A DNA stretch of 8,413 bases from Acidobacteriaceae bacterium (GCA_003166055.1 PMWR01000641.1:444-8856); one strand, 5' to 3'; numbered from the stretch's first letter, positions 1 through 7,402 are shown. The notes: a model not told the origin generated them from the sequence alone. Numbers and translations: made by a program.

Positions 1-2119
1 TCGGAACGCCCTCATACGTCGGAATTGGAACACCCGACGACAGTTCATCGTTGGCAAACGACCGCTGTATCACACCATCCAGGTAGGTGTATCCACCGCG
101 CATGAAGATGCTGCGCCCGATGCCGCCTTCCACCGTCGTCTCCACACCCAGCGCCCGGTACGCCTCCGAGTTGATGTCGGCCCCATACGCTCCATCCGCC
201 ACCAATTCTGCTTCGAGGCTGTTTTGCTCGGCCGGAGTCAGGTTGGGCAGCAATTCGGGAACCAGGTCGAGTCCAATGTACTCAATCTGGCGTCCAAACT
301 CGTTGTGAAAGAAGCTGGTGCGAAAGATCAACCTTTGGCTGAAGAACGCCTGCTCCACGCCGCCCTCATAGGTGCGCGCATACGGAGCAGCCAGCGGAGT
401 GATGCGGAACTCCTCGATCGCAGCCGGGCCGCCTTGTGCCGTCAGCAGAAAGTTATACAGCGAGTAGAACTGATCCGTCAGCGCGGGCTCGCGCACCGCA
501 TCGCCAAAGTTGAACAGCACGCGTGTCCCGGCGAAAATGCCCGGCTTCGGCTTCAGCACGTAATACGTCAGTCCCGCGCGGGGCGAGGTCTGCGTCCCAA
601 ACAGCGAGTAGTGCTCCAGGCTGCCGCCCAGCGTATAGAAGAAGCGGCTCTTGAAGTCCCCATGCACCGCCGCAATGTAGTCGTAGTTGGTCCGCTCCAC
701 CGGCGTATAGGTCGTGCTCCCCGGTTCCGCGCCGCGCTCATCCTCATAATGAAAGCCAATGCTGCCGACCAGGTGGGGAGTAAAGCTCATATCGCCCTGA
801 TACCCAATCTGATCCCGGTTCGAAACCAGCTGGTATCCCTCGGGCCACACTCCCGTGTAGTTGAAGTAATCCAGCAGCGCCTGTCCGCTCACCGAAGAAC
901 CATTGGCGCCGGTGATGGTGACCGGGTAACCAAAGCTGTCGTAGTAACCGTCGAAGGTCCCGCTGCCTTCCTGCGCCCACATGTCATACTGCTCGCGCTT
1001 CCGCGTCAGGCCATAGCGAATGCTGTTATGAAAGTCCGGCGTCGTCTGGTTATCCACCGACGCGCTCATGAAGATGTCCTGGTCCTTCTCCGTCGCGTTA
1101 TTCGCCACATGATAAAAATCCCAGGCATCGGGAACTCCGGTTGCATCCACGCCATAATGCAGCGTCCCGCGAATCTGCCAATTCCCGTTGGGCTGCCAGC
1201 CCACGTTGGCCGCCGTGGTCGCCACGTGATACTCATCCCTCGGCAAGGCATTGCCCGTCTGCAGCCAGCTGAACGCGCCCAGGTAATCGAACTTGTTGTA
1301 CGCGCCTGCCACTTCCAGTTCTTCGCGCGATGTATTGAAATTACCCGCGTCTCCCTGAAAAAGCAGCGAAGGGAAACTCGTTGTGCCGTGCGCTGTAACC
1401 AAGCTCACAACGCTGCTCTCCGCATCCGCGCCGTACAAGTTCGAATCGGGCCCGCGATACACCTCTGCCCGCTCCATCGCCGTCGTAGCCAGCGTTCCAA
1501 AATCGAATTGGCCGCCCAGATCGCCTACGCTCACGCCGTCCAGCAGAATCTTGTTGTCGTCTGAATCGCCGCCGCGGACAAACAGCGATGTCTGCGCGCC
1601 CATCTGACCAGCCTGCACAACAAACGTACCCGGCATCATCCGCAGCGAGTCCGCCAGCTCACTTTGCAGGGCCAGCTCCTGAGGGCCAATCACGCTCGTC
1701 GCCGCGCTCGTCTGCGGCTGCGGCGTGGGCGTTCCGGTTGCCGTCACCACAATCGATTCCCTCACCCACTGCGGTTCCATCACAACGTTGCGCTCGATGT
1801 TATCCAGAGCTCCGGCGTAAAAGCCCGGCGTCTCCAGTTGGCGAAAAGTGGACGCTGAAACCACCAGGTAAAACCTGCCGGTGGTTCCCGTCGTTATTTG
1901 AAAGCTCCCGTCGGCCCCGGAGATCGTGGAACCGACAACCTTTCCATTGCTGAGAAGAACCACGTTGGCGCCGGTCACCTTGGCGCCGGAAGCATCCGTC
2001 ACAACACCGCGGACCGACGCAGCCGGGCACACCGCGGCAAACGCGGCCAGCAAAAAAGCAGCAAGTATTTGGGTGAATGCGCGGCGCGGTAATCCGCGCC
2101 GGAATGCGGAGATAGCCAT
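1..2119 (-). CDS. TonB-dependent outer-membrane receptor, probable cobalamin (BtuB-like) transporter, 3' end off window
   Basis: The frame reads open for 706 codons from position 2119 to the left edge, so the C-terminus is missing. Residues 1-35 form a signal peptide: a basic stretch (RRGLPRR), a hydrophobic core (ILAAFLLAAFAAV) and a likely cut after CPAA. Residues about 36-115 look like a carboxypeptidase-regulatory-like beta-sandwich (VRGVVTDASGAKVTGANV). A TonB box (SIVVTAT) follows near 122-128. The plug spans about 137-246 and includes FVRGGDSDDNKILLDGV and MERAEVYRGPDSNLYGADA. The rest is beta-barrel with alternating aromatic strands. It would pull a ligand across the outer membrane using TonB-ExbBD energy. 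The ligand is inferred only from the cobalamin riboswitch just upstream. Two ATGs are adjacent (2122 and 2119). I chose the second because AAGGAG at 2126-2131 lies 6 nt from it and only 3 nt from the first. The plug end reads ESSVVSLVTAHG where receptors usually have a glycine-rich GGVINIITK-like stretch. Confidence 0.93.
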   Translation of the reverse strand, partial: MAISAFRRGLPRRAFTQILAAFLLAAFAAVCPAASVRGVVTDASGAKVTGANVVLLSNGKVVGSTISGADGSFQITTGTTGRFYLVVSASTFRQLETPGFYAGALDNIERNVVMEPQWVRESIVVTATGTPTPQPQTSAATSVIGPQELALQSELADSLRMMPGTFVVQAGQMGAQTSLFVRGGDSDDNKILLDGVSVGDLGGQFDFGTLATTAMERAEVYRGPDSNLYGADAESSVVSLVTAHGTTSFPSLLFQGDAGNFNTSREELEVAGAYNKFDYLGAFSWLQTGNALPRDEYHVATTAANVGWQPNGNWQIRGTLHYGVDATGVPDAWDFYHVANNATEKDQDIFMSASVDNQTTPDFHNSIRYGLTRKREQYDMWAQEGSGTFDGYYDSFGYPVTITGANGSSVSGQALLDYFNYTGVWPEGYQLVSNRDQIGYQGDMSFTPHLVGSIGFHYEDERGAEPGSTTYTPVERTNYDYIAAVHGDFKSRFFYTLGGSLEHYSLFGTQTSPRAGLTYYVLKPKPGIFAGTRVLFNFGDAVREPALTDQFYSLYNFLLTAQGGPAAIEEFRITPLAAPYARTYEGGVEQAFFSQRLIFRTSFFHNEFGRQIEYIGLDLVPELLPNLTPAEQNSLEAELVADGAYGADINSEAYRALGVETTVEGGIGRSIFMRGGYTYLDGVIQRSFANDELSSGVPIPTYEGVP

Positions 2120-2125
2120 CATAAG

Positions 2126-2160
2126 CTCCTTCGTTCCCCTCGGAACGCAAGCGGGTAAGG
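2126..2160 (-). promoter_or_regulatory. Shine-Dalgarno site with adjoining hairpin, possible riboswitch expression platform
   Basis: The ribosome binding site AAGGAG (2126-2131) directly abuts a perfect 6-bp hairpin: CGTTCC at 2142-2147 on the coding strand, loop GAGG, then GGAACG at 2132-2137. A CCTT at 2157-2160 could additionally pair with the AAGG of the ribosome site across a bulge, extending the stem over it. This fits translational control by the riboswitch upstream, but the pairing was found by eye and no folding was run. Confidence 0.35.
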
Positions 2161-2167
2161 GCGCCTA

Positions 2168-2450
2168 GGACCGGTCTCCTGACTTGCGCTTCCTTCAGCC
2201 ACCTTCCCAGCGACGAGCTGAATCACTCGCCTCCAGTGGTTTCCTGGGTCCCTCCGCGTCCGGCGGAACAACCCTGACTGAAATCCTGCCCTCATTCGAC
2301 GAGCCAATAAAAATGGGACGCCGAACGGGACAAGTGCGCTCACAGTTGCGGGGCAGTGGCGGAGTTTCACCGCCTTCCCGAGCATCCTGGCGATTGCCAT
2401 GGTGAATTGCGCTGCCCCTCAACGGAGCAGCCGTAGTCTCATGGAACCAT
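2168..2450 (-). promoter_or_regulatory. Cobalamin (adenosylcobalamin-type) riboswitch
   Basis: The minus strand carries the conserved blocks of the B12 riboswitch in order. ATGGTTCC lies near the 5' end (2440-2447), then GGGAAGGCGGTGAAACTCC, then CACTGCCCCGCAACTGTGAG (the B12-box core), then the P5/L5-like GCTGGGAAGG, and finally AAGTCAGGAGACCGG (2171-2185) closing the aptamer. The 5' GGT and 3' ACC can pair as P1. Such leaders bind cobalamin and shut down the downstream gene when the vitamin is abundant. The aptamer ends about 45-50 nt before the receptor start codon, which is room for a short expression platform. Ends are approximate because I placed them by conserved blocks and did not run a covariance model. 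The long insert in the middle (about 2270-2340) is typical of the variable P6 to P10 arm. Confidence 0.95.
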
Positions 2451-2467
2451 TTTCCATGACATCAACA

Positions 2468-2496
2468 TTTATAACCGGCCATGAGTGCGAAGTCAA
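2468..2496 (-). promoter_or_regulatory. Sigma-70 promoter for the cobalamin riboswitch and receptor
   Basis: On the minus strand TTGACT (2491-2496) and TATAAA (2468-2473) are separated by exactly 17 nt, close to consensus TTGACA-N17-TATAAT. Transcription would start near 2461, some 10-15 nt before the first conserved block of the riboswitch. Position, spacing and direction all fit, making this the best promoter in the window. Confidence 0.8.
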
Positions 2497-2510
2497 AAGA
2501 GAAAAAAGCC

Positions 2511-2570
2511 GTCATCCTGAGCGGAGTTTGACGCGCATTTTGCGTCAAACGCAGTCGAAGGACCTGCTTC
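2511..2570. repeat. Dispersed palindromic intergenic repeat
   Basis: The element begins GTCATCCTGAGCGGAG and ends GCAGTCGAAGGACCTGCTTC on the plus strand, the form of a short dispersed intergenic repeat I associate with acidobacterial and some other soil-bacterial genomes. Its centre is a perfect 9-bp inverted repeat: GTTTGACGC at 2526-2534, a 7-nt loop, and GCGTCAAAC at 2542-2550. Only one copy is present here, so its repeat status rests on recollection. Read on the minus strand it lies after the tRNA and is followed by a T-rich run (TTTTTTCTCTTTT, about 2495-2507). It might therefore help end tRNA transcription, although 16-17 nt separate the central stem and the T run, so it is not a canonical terminator. 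Confidence 0.6.
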
Positions 2571-2581
2571 TCAGTAGAAAA

Positions 2582-2658
2582 TGGTGACCCCGGGAAGATT
2601 CGAACTTCCGACCTGCGGTTTAGGAAACCGTTGCTCTATCCACCTGAGCTACGGGGCC
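2582..2658 (-). tRNA. tRNA-Arg (anticodon CCU)
   Basis: A complete 77-nt cloverleaf including an encoded CCA. The acceptor stem is GGCCCCG with CGGGGTC (one G-U pair), the D stem GCTC/GAGC, the anticodon loop TTCCTAA giving CCT, the variable loop AGGTC, the T stem GGAAG/CTTCC with loop TTCGAAT, then discriminator A and CCA. It decodes AGG arginine codons. The anticodon stem ACGGT/ACCGC has an A-C mismatch at the 27-43 pair, with the other four pairs intact. I see no convincing promoter in the 100 nt between it and the otsA stop codon, so it may be read from upstream or from a weak promoter. Confidence 0.96.
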
Positions 2659-2758
2659 AATTTAGGCTGAAGTCACCCTACCAACAGGTTAGCATCGCTC
2701 GCATACCAGGGGCCAACCGCTGGGCATGCACGATGCGCTTCTGCGAACGCCCATTTAC

Positions 2759-5074
2759 TCAAGCCATCTTTCGATGTTCCATTTCATGGGTCGATTTGGC
2801 TACTGGCCACGCATGGGCCTGATCGCTTGCACCCGCGCTCTCCATCCGGAGTTCGCGCAAATCGCCCAGAATGCCGGCAGCCCAGCCATAGACATTGTGG
2901 TCCATGATATGGCGGCGCATCCGTTGCATCCTGGTGCGCCGCTCACTCCGGCTCATATCCAGGCCCTGATGAATGGCCTCGGCCACACCTTCAATGTCAT
3001 AGGGATTCACAATCAGAGCATCCAGCAACTCAGTTGCCGCTCCCGTGAACTTGCTCAGCACCAGCACACCGTCCTCGTCGTCGTGCGCCGCGACATACTC
3101 CTTGGCAACAAGGTTCATTCCATCGTGAAGCGAGGTCACCAGGCACACATCCGCCGCGCGGTACCACCGATCCACATCCGCATGACTGGTCTGCCGCTCG
3201 ATCAGCAATATCGGCTTCCAATGGCCCGTCTGGAAGCGCTCGTTGATCCGCTCCACGGTTTCCTCAACCTGCCGCTGCAGCTTCGCATAGCTGGGAATGC
3301 GCGTCCGGCTCGGCGCGGCAATCTGCACCATGGTCAGTCGCTCCAGGTGGAAAGGATGCTCCTCGAGAAACTTCTCGACAGCCATCAACCGCTCAACGAC
3401 CCCTTTGGTATAGTCCATGCGGTCCACGCCGACGATCAAAGATTCGCATCGCAGGCCGAACTCTTTGCACAGTTCCTCGCGAGAAGTTCTCGGCGTCCAT
3501 CGCTCCGGCTTTTTGTCGTCCAGAGCCACGCTCACCGGATAGGGGCGTACTGCGGTGATGTGCCCATCCCGGCGGGCAGTCATGTGTTCGCGGTCGGTCC
3601 GCGACTCCAGTACCCGGTCTACGGTGGACAGAAAATTATTACAGTGCAGCGGGATGTGGAATCCGATCAGGTCCGCGCCCAGCAACCCTTCCAGAAGCTT
3701 CGACTGCCACGGGCAGATGCCGAAGGACTCCGGATTGGGCCAGGGAATGTGCCAGAAGATAGCTACACGCACGTCTGGACGCGCTGCTTTGATGAGCCGC
3801 GGCACCAGCGCGAAGTGGTAGTCCTGAACAAAGACAACGGGGTTGTCGCTGCCCTCCATCTCCTCAAGCAACGCCGCCGCAAATTTCTCATTGACGCGCT
3901 GGTAGCACTCCCAGTCTGAAGCGCGGAAGATGGGCCGGGTGTGCGCAATATGGCACAGTGGCCACAGCCCCTCGTTGGCAAAGCCGTCATAGTAGCCCGC
4001 CTCTTCCTCGCTTGAAAGCCAGACCCTGCGCAGCGTGTAGCGGGGATCGTCGGGCGGCACGCGAATATGATCGAATTCGTCAACCACCGTCGCGTCCTCG
4101 CTGCCGCTGCCGTGCGCCACCCACACGCCGTCACACGCCCGTAACACCGGCTCGATCGCCGTCACCAGGCCGCTGGGAGGAACCACGCATACCGTCTCGC
4201 GCCCCTGAAGCACATGCGTATATGGCTCGCGGTTCGACAACACAAAGATGCGGCTTGAACCAAAGCGCTCCCGAATATGCACCGCCAGCCGCTCCGCCGT
4301 CCATTGGTGCTCGCCGGCGTCCCGCAGTCGGGCTTCGGTTTCAGCGGCGGCACGCGCCTCTATCAGGCTCTCGGCCATCGACTCAACTTCGCGGGCCAGC
4401 GGAGTGAAGAGGCTCATCTCCTCCAGGCTGTCGTCCGCAAGATCCTCGGATTGCCCCATGCGCAATCGCCTGAGCCGATCCGCCACCCGCATCATGGGCC
4501 GCATCAGAAACCAGCGGACCATCAGCAGTGTCACGCCAAGAATCAACAGAACAAATGCGGCGATCCGCCAGAAGCTCTGCTGCCACACCCGCGTACCCTC
4601 CGCGCGAATCGAGCCGGCATCCTCCAGAACCACCAGCGCTCCCGCTATGTGCCCATCCACACGAAGGGGAATCGCTTCTTCCAGCCACTGCTGATTGTCC
4701 AGGTGGCCAAACGCGAACGAGTCAAGACCCTGTTGAATGGCCTTATCCAATGGGCCGCGCGGAAGCGCTCCGAAAATCCCTCCAGGTCCCGACGCCGTCG
4801 CCAGCCGGCCCTGCATGTCATACACGGCCAATCCCAACGCCTCATTCTGCGATCGCAGCCGCGCTGCATCGGCCGCAATCTCGCCCGGTTGGCCGCCGGC
4901 CACCACTGTCTCCATCTCCAATTGCATGCTTTTGCTCAGCAAGGCGGTCCTGCGCTCCAGTTCCAGCCGCAGAGCGTGCTTGTGCGTCAGCACCTCGAAA
5001 TAGGTCGAGGCAACTGAGATCAACGTAATTCCCGCCACCAGTGCGAGAATCAATCGCATGCGAAAGAACTCCAT
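2759..5074 (-). CDS. otsA: Membrane-anchored HAMP-sensor/trehalose-6-phosphate synthase fusion (GT20, OtsA-type)
   Basis: Predicted 771 aa. Residues 7-24 and 169-189 are membrane helices flanking a roughly 145-residue extracytoplasmic segment. About 190-242 fits a HAMP domain ([14 protein letters not shown] with its proline, then [16 protein letters not shown]), followed by a charged helical linker to about 272. From 276 to 745 it is a full GT20 glycosyltransferase. Matches to E. coli OtsA active-site motifs include SNRE (R282), [15 protein letters not shown] (361-375), VQDYH (D418), [11 protein letters not shown] (H442), DRMDYTKG (R552, K557) and [12 protein letters not shown] (D651, E659). 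The expected reaction joins UDP-glucose and glucose-6-phosphate into trehalose-6-phosphate in the cytoplasm. E. coli OtsA is about 474 aa, so the first 275 residues are extra. Start 5074 has AAGGGG 6 nt upstream. A related GT20 product such as glucosylglycerol-phosphate is not excluded. No otsB is adjacent in the window. Confidence 0.95.
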   Translation of the reverse strand: MEFFRMRLILALVAGITLISVASTYFEVLTHKHALRLELERRTALLSKSMQLEMETVVAGGQPGEIAADAARLRSQNEALGLAVYDMQGRLATASGPGGIFGALPRGPLDKAIQQGLDSFAFGHLDNQQWLEEAIPLRVDGHIAGALVVLEDAGSIRAEGTRVWQQSFWRIAAFVLLILGVTLLMVRWFLMRPMMRVADRLRRLRMGQSEDLADDSLEEMSLFTPLAREVESMAESLIEARAAAETEARLRDAGEHQWTAERLAVHIRERFGSSRIFVLSNREPYTHVLQGRETVCVVPPSGLVTAIEPVLRACDGVWVAHGSGSEDATVVDEFDHIRVPPDDPRYTLRRVWLSSEEEAGYYDGFANEGLWPLCHIAHTRPIFRASDWECYQRVNEKFAAALLEEMEGSDNPVVFVQDYHFALVPRLIKAARPDVRVAIFWHIPWPNPESFGICPWQSKLLEGLLGADLIGFHIPLHCNNFLSTVDRVLESRTDREHMTARRDGHITAVRPYPVSVALDDKKPERWTPRTSREELCKEFGLRCESLIVGVDRMDYTKGVVERLMAVEKFLEEHPFHLERLTMVQIAAPSRTRIPSYAKLQRQVEETVERINERFQTGHWKPILLIERQTSHADVDRWYRAADVCLVTSLHDGMNLVAKEYVAAHDDEDGVLVLSKFTGAATELLDALIVNPYDIEGVAEAIHQGLDMSRSERRTRMQRMRRHIMDHNVYGWAAGILGDLRELRMESAGASDQAHAWPVAKSTHEMEHRKMA

Positions 5075-5095
5075 CGTTACCCCTTACTGTTCTGT

Positions 5096-5154
5096 TCTAT
5101 ACAAAATGCTCCTGATTCCCTGAGCAATTTGGAACATCCTGTTTCCTGATGTCC
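5096..5154 (-). promoter_or_regulatory. Possible otsA promoter/operator region
   Basis: In the 242-nt gap before otsA, the minus strand has TATAGA (5096-5101) about 22 nt before the start codon, with no good -35 at 16-18 nt spacing (TTGCTC lies 20 nt away). Just upstream is an imperfect inverted repeat, GGACATC then 9 nt then GATGTTCC (5131-5154), seven pairs with one bulged base. That geometry suits an activator or repressor site, but both elements are weak. The rest of the gap (5155-5316) shows nothing I recognise: no gene, and no terminator after the upstream membrane-protein gene. Confidence 0.25.
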
Positions 5155-5316
5155 ATCATTCAGCCTGTGAACGAATGAAGCATTTGAAAGAACGAGCCAA
5201 CTTGCTGAAAGCACGGCAACAATCTCCGCCATCCTCCATTTTGATTTCGAGACTTCTCTGAACCAATATGTCTTCCCTGCCCGATATCCACGCCTACCAT
5301 TGCCGCGCTGAAGTCC

Positions 5317-6129
5317 TCAGAAATGGCGGATCGTATCGTTCGCGCCAACGGTTGGGCTGGTGGGGGTTGCAAATCCGCTCTCGTTGGGATGTTCAACGTG
5401 GCTTTCAAGAGAGCGGCTGACCAGATCGCGGGAGCCCAGGCCCACGGCGAGCGCAAGTGTGAGCACGATGCCGCCGAAGAGAATGCCAAAGGCCAGCACA
5501 GCTACATGGCCGCCGATCTGAAGATGGTCAAGGACCGTGGCTGCGGTAAATACGAGCGTGAGCCATTTGATGCCCAGCGAAAGAAAGCGTGCGTAGTGGA
5601 GTTGAGCATTCACTGCTTCGATGAGCACTGAACGCGCCAGGTAGCGAGCGGCGAGAGTTCCCGCGATAAACAGAAATACGGCGCCCACGACGCGGGTAAG
5701 GTACGGCAGCAGCGAGTTCGTTACGATCGTGGCCGATGCGTAGGAAGCGTCGAAGGCCGACACGCCGATGATAAGTCCGAGCAGAACGCATACCCAGAAA
5801 GAGGCGCGTGCAATCAGCACAGTGGGTGAAGTCGATGGCGCCCAATCGACATTCCCGCGTCCACGCGCCAGGTGCTCATCGAATTTGGTAGCGGTCAGTC
5901 CCCGTCGCAAAAGCGCTGAAAGAACCATCCCGATCAGCGTAAGCACAACCAGCGCAACAATGAAGGCCAGGATACCGGGCAGGATCGCGATAAGCAGCGA
6001 AAGCACGCGGTTGAGCGACTGATGAAGCGCATCGGACATGTGGTGCCAGGTCGATGCGTTCTCGCCATAGGAGGATTGCGCGGGCTGGTTTGTGCTTGAC
6101 TGGATAACAGTAGTAAGAACGTTGAGCAT
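5317..6129 (-). CDS. Conserved-TM-helix membrane protein, CmpX/mechanosensitive-channel-like
   Basis: Predicted 270 aa with about five hydrophobic helices (45-70, 108-127, 140-162, 183-202, 207-230). The segment LPGILAFIVALVVLTLIGMV followed by LLRRGLTATKFDEHLA, and the later ALAVGLGSRDLVSRSLE, match the conserved TM helix (Pfam TM_helix, PF05552) found in CmpX-like and small-conductance mechanosensitive channel relatives. The soluble MscS beta domain is absent: after the last helix only a roughly 35-residue polar tail remains. It probably sits in the inner membrane, and a role in osmotic or envelope stress is inferred from family and neighbours. The start at 6129 has AAAGGAG 8 nt upstream. 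The frame stays open upstream through much of the glycosyltransferase gene, but that extension does not read as protein. A start at 6147 would add six residues with a poorer ribosome site. It follows the glycosyltransferase stop by 64 nt, so the two are probably co-transcribed. Confidence 0.85.
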   Translation of the reverse strand: MLNVLTTVIQSSTNQPAQSSYGENASTWHHMSDALHQSLNRVLSLLIAILPGILAFIVALVVLTLIGMVLSALLRRGLTATKFDEHLARGRGNVDWAPSTSPTVLIARASFWVCVLLGLIIGVSAFDASYASATIVTNSLLPYLTRVVGAVFLFIAGTLAARYLARSVLIEAVNAQLHYARFLSLGIKWLTLVFTAATVLDHLQIGGHVAVLAFGILFGGIVLTLALAVGLGSRDLVSRSLESHVEHPNESGFATPTSPTVGANDTIRHF

Positions 6130-6193
6130 AGGACTCACTCCTTTCATCGAATCTCTTGCCGGGTGCTGGAAACGCCCTTGATTCGGCCTTCCC

Positions 6194-7402
6194 TCATGGG
6201 TTGAACCGGTCCGGCCATCGCCAGCGCGAGACCATGTAGACTCTTTCCGCCTCGAAAGCTTGAGCGACGGCCTCAATAGGACTCTCAGGGTCGGCGCCCG
6301 AAGCAGTGATGTTAATGTGGCTTGCAACCCATGCAAGGTAAAGCGGGATAAGCGCGCCGAGAAGATGGCCGCGGTTGATGGTGCGGAGCCGGTGGGCCAG
6401 CACAAAGTCATACACAATTCGAGCCCAGAGGCTGTCGGGCATGCGGAACTCCGCGCCGTCGGTTGCAGCCAGTCGCTTGAGCCCCAGCAGCGACTGCGGC
6501 GGCAGAACAAGTGACCAGATTTCCTGAAGGTTTGTATAGGCCAGCCGAAATGCCTGCAGCATTGGGGCAATCTCAACGGCTCCATCGCTGGAGGATGCTG
6601 GCGGCATAGGTCTCGCGTTGCGTGCGGGCGGCAATGGACGGAAACGCTGCCAGAACGCCGCCTTCGCATCGATATCGCAAAACAGCGCTCCGGTAACCAG
6701 GGGGAAGATGGTGTTGAAGTCCGGTCCCGTTGAATGCGACTGAACCCGGAAACCAACGTCGAATTGGTCGATCGTGAACCCGGCAACCGCAGCCTCGCTG
6801 ACCGGCCAGAGGGGCGTCTCGCTCTGGCCGTTTGCGGCGAAACGCTGGGCCACGCCTGCAAGCCGTTCAGCCATGCGCCGCGAGAGACCGAGATCGACAG
6901 CCAGTGGAAACCGCACGCGTGAGGCGAACAGCGCGCGCGTAAGCGGATAAAGAATGGCGGAGTTGACCAGGCCGGCGTGCGGCGCCAGATCGTAACAGGC
7001 GACCGTGAGGTCGGTGGGGGCGCTGAGAACGGCATGAGCCATGTCGCGGAGCGCCGACGAACTGAACGAACCAGACTCCGGACTCAGCAGGAGGATGGCG
7101 CGTGCCTCGTTCTTTTCGGCGACCTGGTATGCATTGACAAAATCGGCGGCGGTGAGGGTCCAGGAGGTGCTCGTCGCGGGAATGGTGACCAGGCGGAGAG
7201 ACGGATAAGCGTCGGTAGGGAGCGCATCTGAGTTCGCCTCTGGGGAAGCAACCAGCAAACCCTCATTTGGAAAAGCAGCGGTCAGATTTGCGAGGACACG
7301 TTCGAGCTGGTCCGGCGTCGTGGCGGCGAGCACGACGAGAAGTTCGGCGCCAGGTTGAGTCGAAACGGTGGAGATCTCGGAAATGGTATCTGCTGTCGCC
7401 AT
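6194..7402 (-). CDS. Glucosylglycerate-synthase-like glycosyltransferase family protein, possibly divergent or inactive
   Basis: Predicted 402 aa, soluble. Residues 20-135 resemble a GT-A nucleotide-binding fold. SAILYPLTRALFASRVRFP (148-166) and FRVQSHSTGPDFNTIFPLV (218-236) line up with the family that includes glucosyl-3-phosphoglycerate and glucosylglycerate synthases. So does the helical C-terminus: FRLAYTNLQEIWSLVL, MPDSLWARIVYDFVLAHR and HLLGALIPLYLAWVASHI. Such enzymes move glucose from a nucleotide sugar to (phospho)glycerate to make a compatible solute. Two hallmarks look degraded: where I expect the DADL-type metal site the sequence is ILLLSPESGS (103-112), and the GGDFGFS motif reads AVDLGLS (168-174). 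Substrate and even catalysis are therefore open. The start ATG at 7402 lacks a clear Shine-Dalgarno sequence, with no better in-frame start nearby. It lies 123 nt after treS. The motif comparison is from memory, not an alignment. Confidence 0.82.
   Translation of the reverse strand: MATADTISEISTVSTQPGAELLVVLAATTPDQLERVLANLTAAFPNEGLLVASPEANSDALPTDAYPSLRLVTIPATSTSWTLTAADFVNAYQVAEKNEARAILLLSPESGSFSSSALRDMAHAVLSAPTDLTVACYDLAPHAGLVNSAILYPLTRALFASRVRFPLAVDLGLSRRMAERLAGVAQRFAANGQSETPLWPVSEAAVAGFTIDQFDVGFRVQSHSTGPDFNTIFPLVTGALFCDIDAKAAFWQRFRPLPPARNARPMPPASSSDGAVEIAPMLQAFRLAYTNLQEIWSLVLPPQSLLGLKRLAATDGAEFRMPDSLWARIVYDFVLAHRLRTINRGHLLGALIPLYLAWVASHINITASGADPESPIEAVAQAFEAERVYMVSRWRWPDRFNP

Noticed and set aside
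224..1564. 446-codon plus-strand open frame
   Set aside because: It is antisense to the TonB receptor. The translation is rich in R, A, H and V with no domain-like pattern, whereas the minus strand gives a coherent plug and barrel; it is a codon-bias shadow.
1800..2150. 116-codon minus-strand frame starting upstream of the receptor ATG
   Set aside because: Different frame from the receptor, cysteine and arginine-rich with no signal peptide; the receptor frame alone shows a signal peptide, TonB box and plug.
2119..2401. Small plus and minus open frames across the riboswitch
   Set aside because: The region is explained by conserved riboswitch blocks; these frames are incidental.
2659..2758. 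Possible terminator or tRNA promoter between otsA and tRNA-Arg
   Set aside because: Only a 3-bp stem with an AGAA loop and poorly spaced TTGGCC/TAACCT hexamers are seen; neither is convincing.
2726..3919. 397-codon plus-strand open frame
   Set aside because: It lies antisense to the GT20 domain of otsA, which has clear active-site motifs; the plus-strand product has no recognisable features.
4277..5017. 246-codon plus-strand open frame
   Set aside because: Antisense to the sensor half of otsA; arginine, histidine and glutamine-rich shadow with no domain.
5160..5489. 109-codon minus-strand frame covering the gap before otsA
   Set aside because: Most of it overlaps the membrane-protein gene out of frame, no domain is visible, and it ends without a meaningful context.
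6130..7035. Long upstream extension of the membrane-protein frame (would give 572 aa)
   Set aside because: This part overlaps the glycosyltransferase gene in another frame and reads as low-complexity R/S/P sequence. The good ribosome site at 6129 marks the real start.
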